From NCBI GenBank assembly GCA_965226645.1, contig CBDDDL010000003.1, positions 926,390 through 990,389 on the forward strand: a stretch of 64,000 nucleotides of DNA, read 5' to 3'. Below the pieces are notes generated by a model that saw nothing but the letters and a program-made list of their open reading frames with translations, had not been told where the DNA came from and searched no databases. The translations under genes and the position numbers were made by a program. Positions 16,444-26,500 of the stretch are shown here, in pieces; position 1 is the stretch's first letter; each line of letters opens with the position of its first letter. Source of the stretch: Poriferisodalis sp965226645. GTDB taxonomy: Bacteria; Actinomycetota; Acidimicrobiia; Acidimicrobiales; Poriferisodalaceae.

Positions 16444-17896
16444 TCAATCAAGAACGATCCACTCGGTGATCGGCTGGATCTCCACGGCAGCGATCTCAAC
16501 GAGCCGGTCGATTGCGTTGCTGGCCGGCCGATGCCCCGCCACGATCTCGGCCTTCCATCCGATACACCCAGCGATTGCCTTGGCCAAGTCGTGATCGTCG
16601 ACTGCCTTCGCAGCTTGTCGAAGGCTTGCGAGGTCGTGCCGGGTTTCGCCAAATGGCTTGGTCTCATCCGCCAAGAGTTGGAGCGCTTGCACGGCAAGCG
16701 CCTTGCGGACTTGGGCCCCCGTGAACGCGGGCGCGCCATCGACCGTCGCTCGGTGCCACGCGATCAGAAATGCGGCCGAGCGGGCCGTGTGCAGCGCGCC
16801 TCGACGACTGCTTCATCGTCTTCTAGGCGCAGATCGACATCCTCCCAAGCGAGCAGACCCTCTGCGGCAGAGCGGATCAGGAACGGTGACGTGCCATCGG
16901 CGTGATCTCCTACGCAGCGGCCCGTGACGAGCGCGAGTGCCATATCCATTACCCCGCATGCCTCGCTGATCGCGAGAACGGCGTCGCATAACTCATCGAG
17001 CGAAATCACTGGTGCGGGACGGCTCTGTGCCTTGCATCGGGCTGAGCACAACTCGATCATTCCGTCGCTTCGGACCGAATAGTCGCGATGAGCGAAAGCG
17101 TTGCGAATATCGGAGTCACCCAGCAATGAGGCGACAGCCCAGCCTTGCTGCTTTGCGACCTGAATCAGCGAAGAGACATCGCTGGCTTGCGTCGACTCGA
17201 AGCGCCGTTTCTTGATTGCTGCGCATGCGACGCCAAGATGCAGCTTGAGCGGCTGTTCGACAAGCCGGTGACCGAAATCCAGCAGATCGGAGGCCTGCTG
17301 GCGTTGGGATTCCGAATCGCGTTGGGCGATGGCCAAACGCGCTGCGTGCAAGAGATTGTCCAAGGTGTCAGCGGCCCGCCGCCTGAACACATCGGTCTCA
17401 GCGATCTCGGTGACCTGGTCTCGGTGAGCGGTGAGCAGCGTCCGATGCTTTGCCGTGCGGCACCAGAACGACTGGTCGTCCGAAGTCGATCTGGCGATGA
17501 AATCCCACAGCAGCGCCAGGACCCCAACGGCCTCAGCTCAGGCGTCTCGCTGACCCATGCCTCAAGGCTCGCGATGTCCGTCGCGATCTGTTGCAGCTTG
17601 TCCGATCGGGCCTGTCGAGTTTGAGAAATGGCATTGGCGCCGCTCGAGATGCGATCCGGAAGGTCCGCGAGAAGCGGTGAGCCGAGCATCTCCAAAGGCG
17701 ATTCCGCCGTAGCTTCCCCGGGCAACGCCCGCAACTCCTTGACCGGTCCGAGCGCCCGCAGCCGACTCTGATGTTTGAGATCGACTTCGGTCGGCGCTGC
17801 CCGGGCACCGCAGTCAGGACAGTCGAGACCCAACTGCCTTCGTTCGCCGCATCGACGGCAAGAAATCGCTTCGAAGCTGAGCCCAATATCCACCAA
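16444..17896 (-). pseudogene. Zinc-ribbon protein with HEPN-like motif, two frameshifts
   Basis: One gene of about 480 codons split over three frames. The start region has a zinc ribbon (CRRCGERRQLGLDCPDCGAR). Near 17530 the frame shifts and the text continues VGVLALLWDFIARSTSDDQS, then RRRAADTLDNLLHAARLAIA, AVASLLGDSDIRNAFAHRDY. Near 16800 a second shift leads into ALHTARSAAFLIAWHRATVD and AKAIAGCIGWKAEIVAGHRP, ending WIVLD. RNAFAH has the Arg-x4-His pattern of HEPN ribonucleases. That is a motif resemblance only, and I do not recognise the family. It lies between hicB and fic, in a toxin-rich stretch. Confidence 0.6.
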
Positions 17897-18183
17897 GCGG
17901 GCACGCTACCGGTGAGGAATCGAGCCCTCCGAATCAATTTGTTGACCTGCGAGAACACAATGTCGCAGCAACCCCACGAGGGCGGGACCTGTGCGGAATG
18001 TAGTGCGGCTATCGGAGCGGGCAAGAGGGACGCGTTGGCCTCGATGCTGATATGGCCTGCGCACGCCATGTCTTGGGCCGCTTCGGTGCGATCCTTTCCG
18101 TGGAAGGCTCATTTGGAAAGGATGTGCAGGCATCCTTATCAAATTGGCAGCATTCGGAAAGACTGTCACGCTACCCTTTCTAA

Positions 18184-19320
18184 ATGAGCTTGTTCGAGGA
18201 CGGCGGTGCGGGCACGGTCGTTGTCGGCGATTGGAACGGGACCCAGGTCCGAGCGTGGAAGCCCGCGAGGCTCAGCGACCGCGACTTCGGCCTGGACGCA
18301 AGAGAAGTTCGCGCAACCGAACAGGCAGCCGCGGCGGTCAGGGCCGCCGACCGGTCGGTGCCGACTGCGTGGGAGGCGCTGTCGCGGCTGCTGCTGCGGC
18401 ACGAGGGCGTCGCGTCGTCGGGGATCGAGGGACTGCGAGAGCCGCTGGTGTCTGTGCTGATGGCCGAACGCACCGGCGCCGGCGGTGCCGCCGGATGGGT
18501 GGCCGACAACCTCGCTGTCATCGACGCTGCCCTCGCCAGTGCGCATGAGCCACTCAGTGTGGAGGTGCTGCACGGCTGGCACGCCCGCCTCATGCGCAAC
18601 AGCAACCTGGACCCCGAGCTGATCGGGGCGTTCCGTCCCAGGGTCGGCTGGGTCGGCGGCAGCTCGCCGCTCACGGCCACGTATGTCCCGCCGCCGCCGA
18701 GCGAGATCGCCGGCCTGATCGACGATCTCATCGGCTTCGCGAACGAGCGAGCCGACCTGGACCCGATCTCCCACGCGGCGATCCTGCACGCCCAGTTCGA
18801 GGCGATCCATCCCTACGGCGACGGCAACGGCCGGCTCGGCCGGATTCTCATCACCAGAGCCCTGCGGCGAGCGGGCCTGACCCGCCATTCGACGGTGCCG
18901 ATCAGCGTCGCGATCGCACGAGACACTGGCGGCTACCTGTCGGGACTGCACCTGTTCGAACAAGGCAACACCGGCCCGTGGATCGCCTGGTTCGCCGGCG
19001 TCACCCAACATGCAGCAGCAATCACCGAGCAGCTCGCTGACCGAACACGCCGCATCATCGACACCTGGCAGGACAGGCTGAGCGGGCTGCGCGCCGACAG
19101 CGCAGCATGGGCGCTGGTGCCGCTGCTAGTCGCCCACCCGCTCCAGAGCGCCCCCGACACCGCCGCCCTGCTCCACATCAGCAGACCCGCCGCGAGAACC
19201 GCGCTGCGAACGCTCGCCGACCGCGGCATCCTCACCGCCGTCGAAGCCCCCACACCCGGCGTCGGCCGCAACCGCAACTGGTACGCCGCCTACGACCTCA
19301 TCGACACCTGGACGCACTGA
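18184..19320 (+). CDS. Fic-family protein (probable AMP transferase)
   Basis: 378 residues. The catalytic loop HPYGDGNGRLGR (about residues 214-225) has the His, Asp, Asn and Arg of active Fic enzymes, which move AMP from ATP to hydroxyl side chains. The N-terminal SSGIEG matches the inhibitory SxxxE(G/N) helix, so it is a self-inhibited class II Fic protein. The region before the loop (LHGWHARLM, GAFRPRVGWVGG, TYVPPPP) follows the family. A C-terminal winged helix (LLHISRPAARTALRTLADRG) may bind DNA or targets. The ATG is at the very edge of the intergenic region with no ribosome site, so it may be leaderless. No separate antitoxin gene is needed in this class. Confidence 0.9.
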   Translation: MSLFEDGGAGTVVVGDWNGTQVRAWKPARLSDRDFGLDAREVRATEQAAAAVRAADRSVPTAWEALSRLLLRHEGVASSGIEGLREPLVSVLMAERTGAGGAAGWVADNLAVIDAALASAHEPLSVEVLHGWHARLMRNSNLDPELIGAFRPRVGWVGGSSPLTATYVPPPPSEIAGLIDDLIGFANERADLDPISHAAILHAQFEAIHPYGDGNGRLGRILITRALRRAGLTRHSTVPISVAIARDTGGYLSGLHLFEQGNTGPWIAWFAGVTQHAAAITEQLADRTRRIIDTWQDRLSGLRADSAAWALVPLLVAHPLQSAPDTAALLHISRPAARTALRTLADRGILTAVEAPTPGVGRNRNWYAAYDLIDTWTH

Positions 19321-19704
19321 CCGAGCACTCCCCGGGGCGCTGATCGCCTCGATCTCACCGAAGACATGCAGCTGCGACGGCGGCCGGCGGATGCGGGCCG
19401 ACTCTTCGACGTGTCCGCTTTATTGGGTTTATAGCGCTTTTGGTTTCAGAACAAATTCCCTATAAAGCTTGCAATTGAGCGTGCCACCGTGCTCATTTCG
19501 GCACTCCCGAACGCCCGTGTGCTGTGCTCTCGACCACCTCGAAGACAAAACGAGGGCCCATTCGGGCCCCCGTGTACTCCTCAAAGGAGGAGCTATCAGA
19601 CTGACCAGAGACTAACCCCGACAGTGCAGCTGGCGGGTTCCCATGAGCGCACCAGGCTGGTGGTGCGCCGCGAACCGCTGCCAACCGGCGCGCCACTGCC
19701 AACC
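19321..19704. other. Intergenic region with hairpins, no gene recognised
   Basis: An AT-richer patch (around 19420-19480) is followed by two hairpins: GGGCCC/GGGCCC with an ATTC loop (19552-19567) and CTCCTC/GAGGAG with a CAAA-type loop near 19576-19592, the latter enclosing a Shine-Dalgarno-like AGGAGG. No open frame starts at a sensible distance. Near 19370-19405 there is an echo of the 5' end of the AAA ATPase remnant. Confidence 0.4.
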
Positions 19705-19865
19705 CGGCGGGCTCCGTGAGCCGAGGCAGAAATCGGCTGTGGCCTGCGGTTTTGAACGCCTACCGTGTCGATGTCGGGTAGCAGTCTGGCCGACGCCCGT
19801 AGGAACGCCGCTTCGGGAACGACGCAGCGGCGCACTATTGATGTCGGCAGAAATCAGGGACCTCT
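19705..19865 (+). repeat. Direct repeat R1 (partner at 21743-21895)
   Basis: About 150 bp share GCCAACCCGGC, GGCAGAAATCG, CTGTGGCCTGCGGTTT and CCTACCGTGTCGATGTCGGG, then TAGCAGTC, in order with the stretch that follows the second hicB gene. R1 now precedes the NYN gene. It may mark the tail of a lost hicAB copy. Confidence 0.75.
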
Positions 19866-19876
19866 GGGGCTGATCG

Positions 19877-20608
19877 ATGAGTGCTGGTGCTCCACACGGA
19901 GCGGAGTGGAACCTCTACATCGACGGTTTGAACTTCTATTCAGCCGTCCGTGATCGGCCGGCGGCGAAATGGGTGGACTTCGCAGCCCTGGCATCGCGAC
20001 TTGTGCCTCACCATGGCACTGTCGCAAGCGTGAAGTACTTCACAGCGCAGATCTCGGACAAGGCTGCGGAAGACCCAGGCTCGCCAGGACGTCAGCGCTT
20101 GTTGATACGCGCCGTCCGAGCGTCCGGTGTGGAGGTGGTGGAGGGGAAGTTCAAGGTTCCGGAGGGTTGGCGTTCGATTTCGTCTCGCGGTGATTGGGAG
20201 GACAGATTGCGCCCCCCTCTTCCCGAATCGGTGGTTCGGCATTTCGCCGCGCACTTTGCTTCGCACCAAGCACGTCCGTGGAAGGCGCGTGTCGAACTTC
20301 CTCAGGAGAAGTTCACCGATGTCGCAATCGCAGCACATCTGCTGCGGGACTTCTACCGCGGAGGCTGCAGCCACGCGATAGTCGTGTCAAACGACTCGGA
20401 TCTTCGCCCCGCGATCGAACTCGCTGTCGCCGACGGGCACCACGTGGGCGTGTTTAGCCCCATGGGCACCGTGTCCCGGGATCTGGACCGAGTCGCATCT
20501 TGGGCGACCTCGATCCGCCCCAGCGTCATCGCTCAGTGTCAGATGCCGGACGATGTACACGTGACGGGTTTCACACGGATCCTGAACCGCCCAGCCGTCT
20601 GGAGATGA
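19877..20608 (+). CDS. NYN-domain (PIN-like) putative ribonuclease
   Basis: 243 residues. NLYIDGLNFYSAVRD at the start carries the first acidic residue. KFTDVAIAAHLLRDFY and HAIVVSNDSDLRPAIE carry the others. These are the Asp clusters of NYN/DUF88 proteins, metal-dependent PIN-like nucleases acting on RNA. The length is normal for a single-domain member with a short C-terminal tail. It stands alone between Fic and the second Hic locus and is followed at once by a strong hairpin terminator. No partner gene is visible; toxin or RNA-processing roles are both possible. Confidence 0.8.
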   Translation: MSAGAPHGAEWNLYIDGLNFYSAVRDRPAAKWVDFAALASRLVPHHGTVASVKYFTAQISDKAAEDPGSPGRQRLLIRAVRASGVEVVEGKFKVPEGWRSISSRGDWEDRLRPPLPESVVRHFAAHFASHQARPWKARVELPQEKFTDVAIAAHLLRDFYRGGCSHAIVVSNDSDLRPAIELAVADGHHVGVFSPMGTVSRDLDRVASWATSIRPSVIAQCQMPDDVHVTGFTRILNRPAVWR

Positions 20609-20610
20609 CA

Positions 20611-20635
20611 GAGGTCCCTCACAGGGAGGGACCTC
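20611..20635 (+). terminator. Hairpin after the NYN gene
   Basis: GAGGTCCCT (20611-20619) pairs perfectly with AGGGACCTC (20627-20635) across a 7-nt loop, starting 2 bp after the stop codon. No U-run follows, so it may be a high-GC-style terminator. Confidence 0.6.
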
Positions 20636-20858
20636 GGGTCCTGGACGACGAAGCGCACAGGGTGTTATGCCTTGAGAATACCGCCGAACAGTGGTGACGT
20701 CCACCAATTGCCGTCCTCGATGCCGCTTGGGGACGTCTCAGGCTTGCGTGAGGAACTGGATGCGAGGACTCAGGGGCAGATGAATGAGGTTGTGTTCTCC
20801 GCATCAACGAGCACACGTTGCGTGGCAGCCCCGCCGAGGCTGGCAAGATGGTTGAACC

Positions 20859-21107
20859 ATGAAGTCTGACGCGGCCACCATGGGGCATCGTGTCGAAGTC
20901 GTGCGATCTGGCGAGTGGTGGGCGATGACGGTTCCTTCGCTTCGGGGCGTTTTCTCCCAAGCGAGACACCTTGACGAGGTGCCGGCGGCTGCTCGCGAGG
21001 CGATCGCCATGATGCTCGATGTCGATCCGGCCGACGTGGGTCCGATCGACGTGTGTGTGCAGCGGCAGCACCGGATCCAAGACCCGACCCGACGTTCGGA
21101 CCCCTGA
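20859..21107 (+). CDS. HicB-like small antitoxin-type protein
   Basis: 82 residues with MGHRVEVVRSGEWWAMTVPS then LRGVFSQARHLDEVPAAARE and AIAMMLDVDPADVGPIDV, the HicB-like strand-strand-helix fold that typifies DUF1902/HicB-type antitoxins. An internal ATG at 20880 is an alternative start. No HicA lies directly after it; the next gene is the full hicAB pair 91 bp downstream. It could be an orphan antitoxin or part of a three-gene module. Confidence 0.7.
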   Translation: MKSDAATMGHRVEVVRSGEWWAMTVPSLRGVFSQARHLDEVPAAAREAIAMMLDVDPADVGPIDVCVQRQHRIQDPTRRSDP

Positions 21108-21198
21108 GGTCAAAATCGCTGGCCCTCTGTTGGACGTGGTGCGGGGCTGAGCGCGCTGCCGCTGAGCAGCTGTCTTGGACGGCCGGACGGAGCGGGTC

Positions 21199-21399
21199 AT
21201 GCCGACAGTGCGCGACGCAATACGGCTGGTCGAACGCGACGGTTGGGTCCATGAGCGGACACGTGGCAGCCACCGGCAATTCCGCCGTCCTGACAAGCCG
21301 GGCAAGGTCACGGTCCCGGGTAGTTTGGCCGATGAGGTGCCGAGGGGTACGTGGCTCAACTTCTTGAGACAGGCAGGCCTGCGCCGGAGTTCGCGATGA
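21199..21399 (+). CDS. hicA: HicA toxin
   Basis: 66 residues, MPTVRDAIRLVERDGWVHER then TRGSHRQFRRPDKPGKVTVP and GSLADEVPRGTWLNFLRQAG. It is a double-stranded-RNA-binding-like mRNA interferase with the catalytic His in GSHRQF. GGAGCGG before ATG 21199 supports this start. The stop overlaps the hicB start in ATGA, so toxin and antitoxin are coupled with the toxin first. Confidence 0.9.
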   Translation: MPTVRDAIRLVERDGWVHERTRGSHRQFRRPDKPGKVTVPGSLADEVPRGTWLNFLRQAGLRRSSR

Positions 21400-21740
21400 A
21401 GCTGACCTACGCAGTCGTCATTGAGCAGACCTCGAACAACTGCGGTGCCTACGCGCCGGACGTTCCGGGATGCATCAGCACCGCCGAGACCCCCGATGAG
21501 ATGCTCGCGAACATCCGCGAGGCGCTCGCCTTCCACATCGATGGCCTGGTCGAGAGCGGTGACCCTGTGCCGGTGCCTGCGATGTCCATCGACGATGTCA
21601 TCGCGTACCACGGCCAGGCCCTGGCCGATTCGGAAGCGGAGTTGCTGGCTGACTACGGCGACGCCACGGCGACGCTCTCGACCCGGTTCGAAACGGTCGA
21701 CGTCGAGATCTCAACCCCTCAAGCGACTCTCGCTGGCTGA
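21396..21740 (+). CDS. hicB: HicB antitoxin
   Basis: 114 residues, HicB fold (AVVIEQTSNNCGAYAPDVPG) with extension ending STPQATLAG. It binds and inhibits the preceding HicA and probably represses its own operon. It is almost the same as the copy at 15803. A perfect 11-bp inverted repeat lies about 150 bp after the stop. Confidence 0.92.
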   Translation: MKLTYAVVIEQTSNNCGAYAPDVPGCISTAETPDEMLANIREALAFHIDGLVESGDPVPVPAMSIDDVIAYHGQALADSEAELLADYGDATATLSTRFETVDVEISTPQATLAG

Positions 21741-21742
21741 CG

Positions 21743-21895
21743 CCAACCCGGCCGGCTCCCTGGGCTAAGGCAGAAATCGACTGTGGCCTGCGGTTTCGGA
21801 TGCCTACCGTGTCGATGTCGGGTAGCAGTCCGGTCGACGCTCCCGGGAGCACTGCTTTGGAAACAGCGCTGTGGCGAACTGTTGATGGTGTCAGA
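21743..21895 (+). repeat. Direct repeat R2 (partner at 19705-19865)
   Basis: Begins at the end of hicB and repeats most of R1 with substitutions and small gaps. CCTACCGTGTCGATGTCGGG is shared exactly. R2 runs up to the inverted repeat before IS1380 copy A. Confidence 0.75.
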
Positions 21896-21916
21896 AATAT
21901 CCGATATATTTCTGAC
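21890..21916 (+). terminator. AT-rich inverted repeat after hicAB
   Basis: GTCAGAAATAT (21890-21900) and ATATTTCTGAC (21906-21916) form an 11-bp perfect stem with a 5-nt loop. It could end the hicAB transcript. It lies 7 bp from the IS1380 terminus. An operator is an alternative. Confidence 0.45.
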
Positions 21917-21923
21917 CTACTCA

Positions 21924-23534
21924 GCCTGAATCCACCGGTGTGGTGGGTGTGTGGGGGTTGCCGCGTCCGCGAAAAAGGCCTCCTGATCTGCGACGATTGT
22001 GGTGTTGGACGTCACATTCGTCTCAAAAACAGGAGGCACTTTTTGTGTCTGCATCATCGCGCAGTCCGGACCGGTTCGCAACGACGTTCGATCATGAGGG
22101 ACTGGTGGCCAACGCGGGCCTGATCCTGGCGGGCACGCTGATGGCCCGTCTGGGCCTTTCGGCGCTGATCGAGCGGTGGGTGCGCACCGGTTCCGCGAAC
22201 CCGGGCCCCAAGATCTGCACGGTGGTCGCCGCGATGCTCGCAGGGGCCACTCATATCGATCATGTCGGGATGCTGCGCGCCGGGCGCACCGGGCGGGTGC
22301 TGGGGTTCCGCCCGGTGGCGCCGTCGACGGTCGGGTCGTTCCTGCGGACGTTCACGTTCGGTCACGTCCGCCAGCTCGAAGCGGTGCTGTCGCGCACGCT
22401 GGCGCGCGCCTGGGCGCTGGGCGCGGGCCCCGGCAAGGCGCCGCTGGTGGTCGATCTGGACTCCACGATCTGCGAGGTCCACGGCAAACAAAAACAAGGA
22501 GCCGCGTACGGCTACACCAAAGAGCTCGGCTATCACCCGCTGCTCGCCGCACGCGCCGACACCGGCGAGGTGCTCGGCGCCCGCATGCGCAAAGGGTCCG
22601 CGGGGTCCTCGCGAGGCGTGGAGCGCTTCGTCGACGAGCTCGCCGCGAACCTGCGACGAGCCGGGGCTGCCGGGCCGACCACGGTGCGCGCCGACTCGGG
22701 ATTCTGGTCATGGAAACTGATCGACCGTCTCGACGGCCACGACTTCAAATGGTCGATCACCGTCGCCCTCATACCCGCTGTTCGCGCAGCGATCCAAGCG
22801 ATCCCTGCCACCGCATGGACCGACATCGCTTACACCAAAGGCGGCCACGCCCAGGTCGCCGAGACCCAATACGCCACCGGCCGCGGCAAAGCAGAAGCGC
22901 ACCGTTCGCCTCGTGGTGCGCCGCACCCGCCTCACCGAGGGCGCACAGCAACGACTGTGGCCCGACTGGCGGCACCACGCATTCATCACCAACACCGAAC
23001 ACGACACCGCCGCCGCGGACGAGTTCCACCGCGCCCACGCCGTCGTCGAGCTCGCCATCCGCGACCTCAAAGAAGGCACCGGCCTCGAGCACGTCCCCTC
23101 AGGGCACTACGGAGCGAACTGCGCATGGCTCGCCTGCGCAGTGCTCGCCCACAACATCGGCCACTGGACCAACACGCTCGCCGACGCGCCGCCGGCCACG
23201 AACCGCTCCCGCCGCACCCGACTCGTCGCCCTCGCCGCCGTGCTCGTCAACCGCTCCGGCACACCCACCCTGCGATACCCCGCCCGCTGGCCCTGGGAAA
23301 CACAATTCCGAGCCACACTCAGCGCTCTCAGGGCTCTGCCCGGACCCTCCGGCTGACCCACACCGCCCGGAACTGACGCCCCCACACAAACCCAGCGTCG
23401 ACAACCCCAAACCACACCCGCACCCCTACCCCAACACGCCCAAACACACCAAACCAGGGCGATTCACACCCCCAACAACCCGACGCCACCCCAACCCGCC
23501 ACCGACCCGGGAACCCCGCGCCCACCAAAGGCCA
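21924..23534 (+). mobile_element. IS1380-family insertion sequence, copy A (right end lost)
   Basis: The left terminus GCCTGAATCCACCG (21924-21937) equals the terminal repeat of copy B at 60931-62553. Homology to copy B continues to CCACCAAAGGCCA near 23534, then stops about 16 bp short of the right terminal repeat and passes into the nuclease gene on the minus strand. Confidence 0.88.
22045..23356 (+). pseudogene. IS1380 transposase, one frameshift
   Basis: GTG 22045 with AGGAGG upstream. Blocks: FATTFDHEGLVANAGLILAG, LVVDLDSTICEVHGKQKQGA (first Asp), TTVRADSGFWSWKLIDRL (second Asp), and VVELAIRDLKEGTGLEHVPS (Glu). Near 22890 an extra G in GGCAAAGCAGAAGCGC breaks the frame, and the rest follows in another frame to 23356. 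Copy B reads GRGKQKRTVRLVVRR without a break there, which shows the insertion is local to copy A. Confidence 0.88.
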
Positions 23535-26500
23535 CCGGCCAGCGGTCTTGTACGAACCTGACGCGTTCGCTGTGGTGGGCGATGGCCGGGTTTTTGCCTT
23601 GGGCGAGCTTGTCGATCTCCCCCTTGATCTCGCGGGCGGTCCTTGCCCCAGCGAAGCTCTTGGCTTCGATGATCCAGATCGTCCTGCGGTGCTCGTTGAC
23701 GACGAGCACGTCGATGTCGCCGAGCGTGTCGCCGTTGGGTCGCTTCAGCGACGTGTGCCCGAGCGCGCTGACCCGTGTGTCCACAACGTTGGGCGGGTCG
23801 CTGCGAGCGATGTCTGCGATCTCGTTCTCGAATGCTTGGCTGACGCGGTTGCGGTGCTGGCTGATGTACTTCTTCATCGCAGGCGTCTTGGCCTTCAGCC
23901 GTCCGGTAGCCATTTGCTCGATCAGGGCTTCGGCGGCGACCCAGACCGATTGGGCGCCCCAGGTGGCGACCATGCCGTCGGGGCCGCTATCGCGGACCAG
24001 CACCGGGCGTCGCAGGAACGAGTCCTCGCGCGAGAAGCGCCACGGGGTGAATCGCGGGTCGGACAGGTCGGGCTCCGATACTCCTGGTTCTGCCTGCATC
24101 GACAGCAATCCAAGTGTCGTGACCGCCTGCTCCGCGGTGAGTTCCGCCGCGTCCATGAGATCGTGTTGAAGCTCTGGGACCTGCGCGGTCATCACACTGA
24201 GTCCGGTGTCGGATGCGAGTTCGCGCAGGCGCTCGATCGCCTCCAGGAATCGTGTGAACGGCACGCCGTACTCGATCTCGAACGCAGTTGATGCCTCGCC
24301 GCCGCCGATCGGTGAGTCGAGGTCTCGGGCTGCTGTGAACTTCACCCACGCTGCCAGCGTGTCCTGGCCCGAAAGTTCGCGAGCATTGGTGTCGACATGT
24401 CCGTAAACGGCTTCGTGGAGCGGGTCGCTGGTGCCCATGACAAGCCGGCCAGGCTTGCGAAAGTGCAGTTCGGTGTCAGACAGGCCGCAGTGCAGCGCGT
24501 CGCCCATCGAGCCGAATGCGACTAGGTGCTGGGAGATTGCGAGCAGTTCGTCATAGCGCGAGCACGACAGCGGACGTCGGCCGTCGCGCACGCAGTGGAC
24601 TGCGGCTTCGACGAGGTAACGGCTTGCCGTGGCGCTTTGGTTGATCTGGTGGAATTTCTTGACGGAGGATCGGATGTACTCGTCTTCGCTTTCGTCGGCG
24701 AACGGATTCGGCGTTCCGATGAGCAGCCTGGTTCTGTCGTGCTGCATCCGTTCTTGCTCGGATACGAGGAATTCGAAAGCCATGTTCGGGTCGAGTTCAC
24801 GCAATCGGCTGCGCAATCTGCTGTCGAGGGCCCGCACGACCGTGTCGATCACCTCGGCGCGCATCGCTGAGGGGACGAGGCCGAAGTCGAGACCTACGCC
24901 CGATGCGATCGCGTCTATCTCATCAGCGATCTGATCCAGTTCCCCGTGGTTGCCCCAGTCGGCAGCCCGGCAGAGCGTCGCCGCCATGCACTCCGGGCAC
25001 GTCGCCGACGCTGACATACATGAAGCGGGGCAACTCCGTCGCGGCAACGCCGTTGACTTCCGCGGCTGTGCGACCGGGAGGTTGTCCTGCCAGCGAGCGC
25101 AGCGTCCCGACGATCTCGACGATGAGCGTCCCCTCTGCGTGCTCGTCGACACGGGACAAGTGCGCTGCTGCGTTGGGCAGCAGCCGCACCGTGAGGAGGT
25201 GCTGTTCAGGTTCGATGTCGATCTCGAACCACGGCAGGTTTGTCGTGTTGTCTGGGTCGCAGAACGTGAGCGCGGATGCGTCGGGGTCGACAATTCCGAT
25301 TGTCACCATCGGGGCGTCCGCTGCTATTGACCGCAGGCACTCGTCGACGGAGCCTCGGAGTCGCCACAGGTGGTGTGCGACAGCGTCCGCGATGGCAGCG
25401 CAGAATCCCTGCGACTGCGCATCGGAGCCGTCCGCGCCGATCCATATCGGCAGCGCGAGCTCGATCAGTCTGAAGCGATCGAGCTCCTCGCGTTGGGGGA
25501 CATACACCGGCGCGGCGGCGCCTTCCGCTGCGCGTTGAACCATGACGACTTCGCCGCTGAATGGCAGCGGGGCTGCATGCATGTCTGTTCGCTGTCGGTG
25601 ACGGACCTCCAATTGGCCCCCGGCAGCGACGAGCATGAGCACGACGGGCCGGTCGCCCCCGCTGAGACGCGGCGGTCTCTTGTCGCATGCGAGGTAGAGC
25701 GCGTATGCGTCCGCGACGGTGCTGACAGTGTTGTCGAGGGGAAGCTCGGGGCGAGTCTCGGCGAACCTCCACAAGCCCAACGAGTCGCTTCGCTCGTGTT
25801 CGGCAATGGTGCGGAGTTCGTCGATGCTCAGCATCAGCAACGATGAGTCTTCGTTCTCCAGCGACGCGAACTCGGCGTACATCGGGCGGCCAATCGGCGC
25901 CATGATCACCAAGTGGAACACGTGACTCTCGGGGTCGACCGCTTCCGCGGCTTCACGGACCTGTTGCATGCGCGCTCTCACGCGACGCAATTGCGACACG
26001 GCGTCGACAGACGCGTGGGGCTCGGCCGCTTCGTATCCGCTGAGATCGTCGGCGAACACGACGACGTGCGCGATCTTGTCGACATCGAACGCGAACACCG
26101 AATCCCGGACGTCATCCGCAGCCGCCATCGGCGGCGCGAAGTCCAACGGCATCCACTGCATCCGCTTGCACAAGCGTTCCGCTTCTGCCAGCACGGCTCG
26201 CTCGAACGCTGCCATCAGATAGGGCTGAACGCCGTGCCTGACGGCCCACGCAGCGACGCGATGCACCAGCGAGAGCGCTAGCTGATTGGGCGAAGGCACG
26301 ATCAGTGCCCGTGACGATGCCGCCCGCGACAGCGGATACACCAAGGCACGGTCATCGGTCAATCGACTCGGATCGCGACCCAAACGCTCTCGCTTGGCGG
26401 ACCAGCACAGATCATGGAAGCCTCTGACACCTCCGAACTGCCGAAGATCCGAGTCGTGGACGCAGACTGCCGACTCGAGACGCCGGAGCTCTCCCTGATC

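Noticed and set aside
21890..21916. The AT-rich palindrome as an attachment site or IS end
   Set aside because: The IS1380 terminus is seven bases further on and is defined by comparison with copy B. The palindrome is not found at copy B, so a terminator or operator is the simpler reading.
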